Of a DNA stretch of 64,000 nucleotides, positions 35,416 to 42,571 are shown in pieces (the stretch's first letter is position 1; the number at the start of each line of letters is the position of its first letter). Origin of the DNA: Streptomyces qinglanensis (lineage in GTDB: Bacteria; Actinomycetota; Actinomycetes; Streptomycetales; Streptomycetaceae); contig NZ_FOGO01000001.1 in NCBI RefSeq assembly GCF_900111245.1, forward strand, positions 186,001 through 250,000. Direction: 5' to 3'. Below the pieces are notes generated by a model. The model searched no databases, had not been told where the DNA came from, and saw only the letters and a list, made by a program, of their open reading frames with translations. The translations under genes and the position numbers were made by a program.

Positions 35416-36282
35416 TCAGCCCAGCGCGGCCTCCGCCAGGAGGTCGAGCTGGGCCGGTGCGGCGGTGCAGGGGAAGACCAGCAGCTCGTCGCATCCGGCG
35501 GCGGCGTAGGCGGCGGCCGTCTCGCGCAGGGAGTCCGCGTCGGTGAGGACGGCCTTGGCGGCCATCTCCGCCTTGGGGCCGATGAACGCGTAGTAGGCCC
35601 GCAGATAGCGCTCGGCGGTGGCGCGTGCCTCCGGCCCCAGGCAGGCGTAGACCAGCGCGACCAGCCGCGGGCTGTCGCTGCGGCCCGCGGCGCGCCAGGC
35701 GTCGCGGGCCTGCTGCGCCAGGTCGGCGTAGGCCGTGGCCGAACTGCCGCCCGCGATCCAGCCGCCCGCGTGCCGCGCTGCCCGCCGCATCGCGGCCGGG
35801 GTGTGCCCGCCGACGATCAGTTCGGGGCCCGGCGCCGCCGGGAAGGGGCCGATGCCCGCGACGCCGGTGTCGGTCTCCTTGCCGTCCCAGACGTTGCGCA
35901 GTTCGGTCAGCAGCGCGTCCAGCCGGCGCCCCCGGTCGTGGTACGCGGCACCGGTCGCCTGGAAGTCGTCCTCGCGGCCGCCCGCCGCGGCGCCGACCAC
36001 CAGCCGTCCGCCGGAGATCTCGTGCAGGGTGGCGAGCTGCTTGGCCAGCAGCGCGGTGCCGGGCCGGTAGGCGGCCAGCAGGACGCTGGTCGTCAGCCGG
36101 ATCCGTTCGGTGACGGCCGCGGCCGCGGTGAGCGCGGTGAGGGGTTCGTAGCTGTCGTAGACGAGCCGGTCCAGGACGCCCAGCGCCGAGAAGCCGTGCT
36201 CCTCGGCGCGGGCCGCCCACCGGACGAGGCGCCGCCCGTCGACGTCGGGCACGGTGGTGGGCAGGCCCACTCCGATCTCCAC
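35416..36282 (-). CDS. LLM-class F420- or flavin-dependent oxidoreductase
   Basis: Luciferase-like (alpha/beta barrel) oxidoreductase of 288 residues. The N-terminus EIGVGLPTTVPDVDG, the ARAEEHGFSALGVLDRL segment, then TTSVLLAAYRPGTALLAKQLATL and GRLVVGAAAGG are classic LLM features. In PKS clusters members of this family reduce or oxidise aromatic intermediates with F420 or FMN. It lies in the minus-strand operon after O-methyltransferase 3 (19 bp gap), so a tailoring role is likely. Which cofactor it uses cannot be told. Confidence 0.87.
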   Translation of the reverse strand: MEIGVGLPTTVPDVDGRRLVRWAARAEEHGFSALGVLDRLVYDSYEPLTALTAAAAVTERIRLTTSVLLAAYRPGTALLAKQLATLHEISGGRLVVGAAAGGREDDFQATGAAYHDRGRRLDALLTELRNVWDGKETDTGVAGIGPFPAAPGPELIVGGHTPAAMRRAARHAGGWIAGGSSATAYADLAQQARDAWRAAGRSDSPRLVALVYACLGPEARATAERYLRAYYAFIGPKAEMAAKAVLTDADSLRETAAAYAAAGCDELLVFPCTAAPAQLDLLAEAALG

Positions 36283-36301
36283 AGTCGGTCTCCTTGTGTC
36301 G

Positions 36302-37348
36302 TCAGGACGTGGCGGCCGTCGGTTTGCGGGCGGCCAGGAGCGTGTTGCCCAGCGGCAGCGGCCGGGACGTCACCCCGGTGAATCCGGCCTGCTCCATCCA
36401 GCCGGCGCAGTGGTCCGGGTGGTATCCGGCCCCCGCCGGGGTCATGACCAGCATGTGCAGGCTGGCGATCAGCGAGGCCAGTTCGGGCTTGTCCCCGTTC
36501 ATCGGGTCGTAGACGAGCAGCGTCCCGCCCGCGTGCACGGCCGCGTACGCCTTCTCGATCAGCGCGCGGCGCTCGTCGCGGGAGAAGTCGGCCAGGACGT
36601 GGCCGATGACGACGACGTCGGCGGGCGGCAGCGCATCGGTGAAGAAGTCGCCGCCGACGAAGGCGGTACGGTCGGCCACCCCCAGGTCCGCGGTGTGCTC
36701 GGCGCAGGGTCCGGCGTTCTGCGGCCGGTCGAAGACGGTGGCCGTCAGCCCGGGGCGCTCGCGCACGATGCGCGCCGCCAGGTTGCCGCGGGCGCCGCCC
36801 ACGTCGGTGAGGGTGGCGTACCCGGACCAGTCGAGTGCAGCCAGCAGATGCGGGATCAGCGGCTGGCTGAGCGAGTCCTGCATGGCCAGGAACATCCGGC
36901 GGGCCTGCGGATCGCTGAGCATGGCCTCGAAGTCGCCCTCGGCCTGGGGTTCCCCGGTGCGCAGCGCCTCGGTGAGCCGCCCCCAGGCCGGGTAGAGCAC
37001 GAACCCCGCGCCTTCCAGGAAGCCGCCCTGGTAGTCGGGGCCGCGGACCAGGTGCTGCTGGGCGGTGTCGCTGTTGCGGTAGCGGCCGTACTGTCGCTCC
37101 AGCAGGCCGACGGCGGTCAGCGCGTCGAAGAAGTCGGAGGCGGCCCGCGGGTGCAGACCCAGCGCGGCGCGCAGCTCCTCGGCCTCCGCGCTGCCGTCGG
37201 CGGTCTGCGCGAGGGCGGAGAAGACGCCCAGCTCCAGGGCGCTCAGCAGCAGTTTGGAGGCCGCGAAGCCGAGCCCCAGCCGGGCCAGCTCCGAGGTCTG
37301 GGGAGTGTCGAGGGTGGCGGACTCGGGTGCCGGGGGCAGCGAGGTCAT
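36302..37348 (-). CDS. SAM-dependent O-methyltransferase 3
   Basis: A 348-residue O-methyltransferase of the same family as the two earlier ones. The dimerisation domain holds LGFAASKLLLSALELGVFSAL, the SAM motif is LTDVGGARGNLAARIV, and the region equivalent to the catalytic base reads IGHVLADFSRDE, again without the canonical His-Asp. Its start overlaps the MFS transporter stop by ATGA, so it is translated together with the transporter and halogenase. Three methyltransferases imply at least two or three methylated oxygens on the product. Confidence 0.88.
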   Translation of the reverse strand: MTSLPPAPESATLDTPQTSELARLGLGFAASKLLLSALELGVFSALAQTADGSAEAEELRAALGLHPRAASDFFDALTAVGLLERQYGRYRNSDTAQQHLVRGPDYQGGFLEGAGFVLYPAWGRLTEALRTGEPQAEGDFEAMLSDPQARRMFLAMQDSLSQPLIPHLLAALDWSGYATLTDVGGARGNLAARIVRERPGLTATVFDRPQNAGPCAEHTADLGVADRTAFVGGDFFTDALPPADVVVIGHVLADFSRDERRALIEKAYAAVHAGGTLLVYDPMNGDKPELASLIASLHMLVMTPAGAGYHPDHCAGWMEQAGFTGVTSRPLPLGNTLLAARKPTAATS

Positions 37349-38895
37349 GCGCGGTCACCTTCCTTGACGGTCGCGGACGCGGCGCCCCCGGGCGGTTCCT
37401 CGGCCTCCGCGCCCTCGGGGGCCAGGCCGCGGGCCACGGCGTGCCGTCGCAGGGCCAGGGCGCCGCCGACGGACAGCGCCAGCACCGCGAGCAGCAGGTA
37501 GTACAGCGCCTCGGGAATCACGTCGATCAGCCGGACGAGGCCGCTGCCCGCGCCGCCGCCGAGCGCCGCGAACAGCCACAGCAGCCCCAGCATGTGCGCG
37601 ATGAAGCTGCGCGGCAGGACGTCGGCCACGGCGGCGATGCCCACGGCGGCGACGATCAGTTCGCCGCAGGCGTGCATCAGGTAGACCACCAGCAGCCACA
37701 GCGGGGAGACCTTGCTGTCGCCGGAGGCCAGCCCGGCGGCCACCGCCATGATCAGGAAGCTGACGCCGGTCAGCAGCAGCCCGGCGGAGAACTTGGCCGG
37801 GACGCCGCCGCGCCCGCCGCCGTGCTTGAGCAGCAGCCAGGCGAACACCGGCGCCAGCACCAGGATGAACAGCGGGGTGGCCGACTGCAGCCAGCTGACC
37901 GGCACTTCGAATCCGAGCACGTCGCGGTCGGTGGAGTTCTTGGCGAACAGCGTGAGCGAGGAGCCGTCCTGGGCGATGAGCGACCAGAACAGCGTCGATC
38001 CGAGGAAGATCCACAGGAAGGCGCGCAGCCTCCTGCGGTCCGGCGGCCCCAGTTCGGGGCTGCGGTAGAGGACGGTGTAGGCGACGACGGGCGCGACGAT
38101 GGTGACCATGCCGACGAGGGCGATGCCGCTGCCCGCCGTCAGCGCTCCGCCCGCCGCCATCCCACAGAGCAGCAGCACGAGGACGGCCGCGACGGCGCCG
38201 GTCCGGCGCTTGACGCGGCGGGCCGATGCCGCGTCCAGCGGCCGGCCGGGCAGGTCGCCCACCCCCTGGAACTGCGGCCGGGCCAGCGCCACCTGGATGG
38301 TGCCGATCAGCATCGCGGTGCCCGAGACGGCGAAGCCGAGCCGCCAGTCGACGCGCTCGCCGAGGAACCCGGCGATCAGCGGCGAGGTGAGCGCGCTGAC
38401 CTGGATGCCGACGTAGATCAGCGAGATGCCGGCCTCGCGGCGGCCGCCGTCCTTGAACATCAGGTTGAGCAGGGCCTGGTGGTTGGGCTTGTACAGGCCC
38501 ATGCCGACGGCCAGCAGGACGAGCGCGAGCGGTGTCAGCCACAGCAGCGGCGTCGCCAGCGCGAAGTGGCCCGCGGTGGTGACGGCGGCGCCGAGCACCA
38601 GGGTGCGCCGTGGGCCGAGCAGCCGGTCGGCGACCCAGCCGCCGGGCAGGCAGAGCATGAACGCCAGCCCGATCCAGGCGCCGAACAGCGCGGCGGCGTC
38701 CGCCTTGGCGAGTCCGAGCCCGCCCTCGTCGCGGGGTGCGACGGCGAACAGCACGAGGATCGCCTGCATGCCGAAGAAGCCGAAGCGCTCCCACAGGTCG
38801 CTCATGAACAGGGTGCGGAACCAGTTGGGCCAGGGCCGCAGCGAGGTGGTGGCCGGTGCGCCGTCCGCCGCGGGGGCCGGTTGCTGAGCTGTCAT
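37345..38895 (-). CDS. POT/PTR-family MFS transporter
   Basis: A 516-residue membrane protein of the proton-dependent oligopeptide transporter type with 12-14 hydrophobic helices. The N-terminal PTR signature FMSDLWERFGFFGMQAILVLF and the later GMGLYKPNHQALLNLM are clear. Family members import peptides, but clustered versions may move the antibiotic or its precursor. It is overlapped by ATGA on both sides (halogenase upstream, OMT3 downstream), so it is a genuine part of this operon. Confidence 0.88.
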   Translation of the reverse strand: MTAQQPAPAADGAPATTSLRPWPNWFRTLFMSDLWERFGFFGMQAILVLFAVAPRDEGGLGLAKADAAALFGAWIGLAFMLCLPGGWVADRLLGPRRTLVLGAAVTTAGHFALATPLLWLTPLALVLLAVGMGLYKPNHQALLNLMFKDGGRREAGISLIYVGIQVSALTSPLIAGFLGERVDWRLGFAVSGTAMLIGTIQVALARPQFQGVGDLPGRPLDAASARRVKRRTGAVAAVLVLLLCGMAAGGALTAGSGIALVGMVTIVAPVVAYTVLYRSPELGPPDRRRLRAFLWIFLGSTLFWSLIAQDGSSLTLFAKNSTDRDVLGFEVPVSWLQSATPLFILVLAPVFAWLLLKHGGGRGGVPAKFSAGLLLTGVSFLIMAVAAGLASGDSKVSPLWLLVVYLMHACGELIVAAVGIAAVADVLPRSFIAHMLGLLWLFAALGGGAGSGLVRLIDVIPEALYYLLLAVLALSVGGALALRRHAVARGLAPEGAEAEEPPGGAASATVKEGDRA

Positions 38896-40316
38896 GCCGC
38901 CGGGCCTCCCTGGGGGGCCACCTCGGCGGCGCCGGCGCGTGCCAGCCGGAGCTGCGGGTGGAAGGCGAGGTAGAGGCCGCCGACGGCGTTCTGCTCGCTC
39001 ATCGGGGCCTGCTTCTGCTCGTGGACCTTGTTCAGGTTGGCGAGCGGGTTGGGGTCGCCGCTCTCGGCGCCGTTCAGATGGGCGTGCACGCTGGCGTACA
39101 CGTCCTGCGCGTCCTCCATGTCCGCGATACCGGTGATGATCCGGTCGAAGGCGTCCTGGAGGTTGAGGTTCTCGCGCTGCGCGGAGGTGAGCTTCTGCGC
39201 GTTGTAGAAGTGGTGCTCCTTGCCGCGGTAGCTCTCGTAGAAGACCGAGACGAGCACCAGCAGCCGCTCGTAGGCGTGCTGGTAGACCGTGTTGAAGAAC
39301 TGCCAGGCTTCTTCCTCCTCGACCTCGCCGCGGATGACGCTGCCGAGCGCGGCGCTGGCCAGCATGGCGCTGTAGGTGGCCAGGTGGACGCCGGTGGACA
39401 GCAGCGGATCGAGGAAGCAGGCGGCGTCGCCGCACATCAGATAGCCCGGGCGGCCGAAGTCCTGTGCGGTGTAGGAGTAGTCCTGCTCGACCTTCATCTC
39501 GCCGACCTGCTCGGCGCCGCCGAGCAGATCCGCGACGGCCGGGCACTCGGCCAGCACCTGGTCGTAGACCTCCTGGACGCCGCCGAGGCGGTTGCGCTTC
39601 TCGTTGAAGATGTCCCGCCCGGTGACCAGGCCGATGCTGGTGGTGCCGTCGTGCAGCGGGATCACCCAGAACCAGCCGTCGGGTGCCGAGCAGACGGCGA
39701 TGGCGCCCTCGGGACCCCGGTCGAGCGGCTTGACGTTCTTCCAGTACGACCAGGCGGCCACGTTGCGGAAGATCTCGTGGTACTGGCGGTTCTTGACGTG
39801 CCGCGCCGCCATGACGCCGCCACGCCCGGAGGCGTCGACGACGTAGTCGAAGGCGATGCGGCCGCTGCGGTCCGGATCCTTGGTGCCGGCCCAGCGGGCG
39901 GCGACCGGCCGCTCCCCCGCGAACTCCAGCTCCTTGACGGTGACGTTCTCCACCACCTCGACACCCAGCGAGGCGGCGTGCCGCAGCAGCAGCTCGTCGA
40001 ACTCGGAGCGGACGACCTGCCAGGCGTTGGTGCCGTCGTCGCCCAGGCTGTCGAACTTGACCTCCCACTCCTCCGGGCCCCAGAAGAAGTAGGCACCGCC
40101 CTTGGGCTGGAAGCCGTGGGACTGCACCTTGTCCCAGACGCCGAGGAGTTCGAGTATCGGGCGGCACGAGGGGAGGATCGACTCGCCGATGTGGTAGCGG
40201 GGGAACTGGTCGCGCTCCAGCAGGGTGACCTCGAAGCCCTGCTTGGCCAGCAGTCCGGCCGCCGTGGACCCGGCAGGCCCGCCCCCGATGACGAGGATCT
40301 GGGTGGAACCGCGCAT
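38892..40316 (-). CDS. FADH2-dependent halogenase
   Basis: A 474-residue flavin halogenase that chlorinates or brominates an electron-rich aromatic ring. The FAD loop GGGPAGSTAAGLLA lies at the N-terminus, and the halogenase signature WxWxIP is WFWVIP at residues 215-220. The third motif GDAACFLDPLLSTGVHLA fits the phenolic-substrate type (PltA/CndH/XanH-like) rather than tryptophan halogenases. Start ATG 40316 has GGAG six bases upstream; ATG 40328 is in frame, but its GGAGGA is too close. No flavin reductase gene is in the window, so reduced flavin must come from elsewhere in the cell. It heads the operon halogenase-POT-OMT3-LLM. Confidence 0.93.
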   Translation of the reverse strand: MRGSTQILVIGGGPAGSTAAGLLAKQGFEVTLLERDQFPRYHIGESILPSCRPILELLGVWDKVQSHGFQPKGGAYFFWGPEEWEVKFDSLGDDGTNAWQVVRSEFDELLLRHAASLGVEVVENVTVKELEFAGERPVAARWAGTKDPDRSGRIAFDYVVDASGRGGVMAARHVKNRQYHEIFRNVAAWSYWKNVKPLDRGPEGAIAVCSAPDGWFWVIPLHDGTTSIGLVTGRDIFNEKRNRLGGVQEVYDQVLAECPAVADLLGGAEQVGEMKVEQDYSYTAQDFGRPGYLMCGDAACFLDPLLSTGVHLATYSAMLASAALGSVIRGEVEEEEAWQFFNTVYQHAYERLLVLVSVFYESYRGKEHHFYNAQKLTSAQRENLNLQDAFDRIITGIADMEDAQDVYASVHAHLNGAESGDPNPLANLNKVHEQKQAPMSEQNAVGGLYLAFHPQLRLARAGAAEVAPQGGPAA

Positions 40317-40660
40317 GAACTTCTCCATTCCTCCGGGGCCCAGGACAGATCGGGTGGAAGGCTCGGACCCTCCCGGGCACGGTGCGCCGGGCTGCCGGAG
40401 GAGCGGTGGAGACGGCCTCAATGCCCGGCTGCGTCGGCGGCGTTCCCCGCGCGACACCCCGCGCTCCTGCGTTTCCCTGCGTTTCCCCGGGGTTCCCGGG
40501 GTTCCCTGCGTTTCCCGCATCGCGCGCGCCGGGGCAGGCACAGCCGGTTCGAGGGCGGGTGGAGGCGGAGCGGGGCCGCTCCAGCAGGACTCGAGCGGGG
40601 TGCAGTCTGCTGGGCGCCGCCCGGGAGCTGCCCGGGTCAGTCGACGCGAAGGAGACCACC
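40317..40660. other. Divergent promoter region with iterated short repeats
   Basis: A 344-base gap between the halogenase (minus) and VOC (plus) genes. It holds CTGCGTTTCCC at 40467, 40477 and 40506, a tandem GGGGTTCCC at 40489 and 40498, and two pairs of SARP-type heptamers. I see no gene in it. Confidence 0.7.
40549..40597 (+). promoter_or_regulatory. Two pairs of SARP-type direct repeats before the VOC gene
   Basis: Pair 1 is TCGAGGG (40549-40555) and TGGAGGC (40560-40566). Pair 2 is TCCAGCA (40580-40586) and TCGAGCG (40591-40597). Both have an 11-bp pitch, and the pairs are 31 bp apart, about three helical turns. The VOC gene starts at 40661. Confidence 0.6.
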
Positions 40661-41191
40661 ATGCGTGCAAGAGCCATCCGCACCCTGGCCGTCAGCACGG
40701 CGAGCGCGGCGGTGCTGTCCGTCGGGCTGGTGGCGGGCGCCCCGAGCAGCGGTGCACAGCCCGCGGCGGCCAAGGCGCCGTCGACGGCCGAGATCGTGCG
40801 GTACGGGCAGCCGAGCCTCTACACCAAGAACATCGACAAGATGCTGGACTTCTACCACGAGGCGTTCGGTTTCCAGGTCGACTTCCGCTTCCCGGCCGCG
40901 GGGGACGCCGTCTTCGGCACCGTCAGCCTCGGCGACAGCTACTACCTCACGTTCGCCACCTACGACGTCATCAAGGAGGCCACGCCGCTGCGGCACATCG
41001 GCCGCTCGCTGCGCAAGCAGTCCGAGATCGTGGTGATCACCAGCGATGTGGACGCGCTGTACGCCAAGGCCCGGCAGGCGGGCGCGCGCGGACTGATGGC
41101 GCCCAAGGACCAGCCCTGGGGCGAGCGGTCGGCCTACGTCGCCGACCCGGAGGGCAATCTGGTGCAGCTCTCCACGCACAACGAGTCCTGA
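40661..41191 (+). CDS. Secreted VOC (glyoxalase/bleomycin-resistance) superfamily protein
   Basis: A 176-residue protein. Residues 1-38 look like a Sec signal peptide (RARAIR, a hydrophobic stretch LAVSTASAAVLSVGLVAG, then an Ala-rich cleavage zone). The rest is a VOC fold with PSLYTKNIDKMLDFYHEAFGF and the C-terminal SAYVADPEGNLVQL. VOC domains act in drug binding, metal-dependent oxygenation or isomerisation. An exported version is unusual and suggests an extracellular binding or tailoring job. GAAGGAG stands ten bases before ATG. SARP-type repeats link it to the cluster. Confidence 0.82.
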   Translation: MRARAIRTLAVSTASAAVLSVGLVAGAPSSGAQPAAAKAPSTAEIVRYGQPSLYTKNIDKMLDFYHEAFGFQVDFRFPAAGDAVFGTVSLGDSYYLTFATYDVIKEATPLRHIGRSLRKQSEIVVITSDVDALYAKARQAGARGLMAPKDQPWGERSAYVADPEGNLVQLSTHNES

Positions 41192-41201
41192 GCCGCACCG
41201 C

Positions 41202-41268
41202 GCGGTCCGGGACAGCGGCGGAGGGGGTACGCGGACCGGGCGTACCCCCTCCGGCTGTCCGGGACCGC
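41202..41268. terminator. Long bidirectional hairpin between VOC and hydroxylase 3
   Basis: Inner stem GGAGGGGGTACGC (41220-41232) with its perfect complement at 41240-41252, extended outward by GACAGC/GCTGTC and GCGGTCC/GGACCGC with small mismatches. It separates two convergent genes. Confidence 0.85.
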
Positions 41269-41272
41269 ACGT

Positions 41273-42484
41273 TCAGGCCGCGCGGCCCGCGGGTGCGGGC
41301 CGGACCTCCTCGTCCCAGTCGACGCGGTAGGAGTAGACCGGCTCGGTCGCCTTGACGCCGAGCTTGAGGAAGAACGGCAGCACCAGGTCGCGCAGGGCGC
41401 GCTGGAAGCCGTTGGCCGCCGCCTTCTGGTTGCCGGTCCGGCGCCCCTCCTTGATGATCTTCTCGACCCGGTCCTTGCGGATGTCCTGGAACGCCGCGAA
41501 GGCCCGCTCCACCTGCGGGATGTCCCGCAGGCACTTGGCGAGCACGATCGCGTCCTCCATCGCCATCGAGGCGCCCTGGCCGACGTGCGGCGAGGTGGCG
41601 TGGGCGGCGTCGCCGACCAGGCAGACCCGCCCCTTGTGCCAGGTGGGCAGCGAGGGCATGTCGTAGATGGGATAGCCGATGATGCCGTCGGCGGTGTCCT
41701 CGATCAGCTGCGGCACCGGGTAGTGGTCCTTGCGGTGCCGCTCCAGCAGCCGCCGCTGCCACTCCTGGTGCTCGACGGCCTCGATCTCGCCGCGCGCGGG
41801 TTCCCGCTCGTGGTGGTAGTTCTCGAACCAGTAGATCTCCCCGCCGGGGGTGGTCTGGTGGCCGAAGAACCCCTCCAGGCAGAACGACATCCGCATGGTG
41901 CCGTCCTCGGGCGCGCCGTGCCGGGAGTGGGTGTACCCGGCGGTGCCGATCACTCCGGTGTAGGCGGGCTTGGGGGCGTTGGGCAGCACGGTGTAGCGGG
42001 TCTTGGAGTGGATGCCGTCGCAGCCGACGAGGAAGTCGCCCTCGGCGGTGGTGCCGTCGCGGAAGCGGACCGACACCCCCTCGTCCGTCTCGGTGACGCT
42101 CTCGAAGAACTTGCCGAACTCCATCGGCACGCCACGCTCGACCGCCGCCTCGCGCAGCGCCTGGTTGAGCCGTCCCCGCGTCAGCAGCACGGTCTCGGCC
42201 GGATTCTGGCCGAGCTGCCGGCCCTTGTGGTTGAGGAAGGCGGTGTTGCGGGTGAGGGTTCCGCTGCCGGAGACCTCCTCGGCGATGCCCAGCGTCTCCA
42301 GGACGGCGATCCCGTTGGGCGCCAGGTTCAGAAAGGCCCCCACGTCGTCCCTCGGCTTGTCGCTCCCCTCGTAGACGACGGCTTCCACGCCGATGCGCTG
42401 GAGGAACATGGCCAGGACGGGCCCGGCGATACCGCAGCCGATCAGCAGTGCTCTGCGGGGTCGTACGGACTGGGTGCCGCTCAT
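41273..42484 (-). CDS. FAD-dependent monooxygenase 3 (TetX/salicylate-hydroxylase-like)
   Basis: A 403-residue flavin monooxygenase without the C-terminal thioredoxin-like domain of the other two. The N-terminal loop is LIGCGIAGPVLAMFLQRIG, the DG motif is VGCDGIHSKTRYTVLP and the third motif is GDAAHATSPHVGQGASMAMED. In xanthone-type clusters a compact flavin monooxygenase performs the oxidative cleavage and rearrangement that builds the xanthone (XanO4 in xantholipin). This is the best candidate here, by family and size only. ATG 42484 follows a short leader that carries weak SARP-like repeats. Confidence 0.88.
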   Translation of the reverse strand: MSGTQSVRPRRALLIGCGIAGPVLAMFLQRIGVEAVVYEGSDKPRDDVGAFLNLAPNGIAVLETLGIAEEVSGSGTLTRNTAFLNHKGRQLGQNPAETVLLTRGRLNQALREAAVERGVPMEFGKFFESVTETDEGVSVRFRDGTTAEGDFLVGCDGIHSKTRYTVLPNAPKPAYTGVIGTAGYTHSRHGAPEDGTMRMSFCLEGFFGHQTTPGGEIYWFENYHHEREPARGEIEAVEHQEWQRRLLERHRKDHYPVPQLIEDTADGIIGYPIYDMPSLPTWHKGRVCLVGDAAHATSPHVGQGASMAMEDAIVLAKCLRDIPQVERAFAAFQDIRKDRVEKIIKEGRRTGNQKAAANGFQRALRDLVLPFFLKLGVKATEPVYSYRVDWDEEVRPAPAGRAA

Positions 42485-42571
42485 GGATCAACCTCGTTCT
42501 CTGCGGGGTGCGTTGGTGTGCGGGTCGGTGCGTCGTGCAGTCTTCGAGTGTGGCCGATCGAGGTCCGTCCG

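Noticed and set aside
37345..40773. A 1142-codon open frame on the minus strand spanning transporter and halogenase
   Set aside because: It is the POT transporter frame opened upstream through the halogenase gene in another phase. The halogenase uses a different frame with intact motifs, and the two genes meet by an ATGA overlap.
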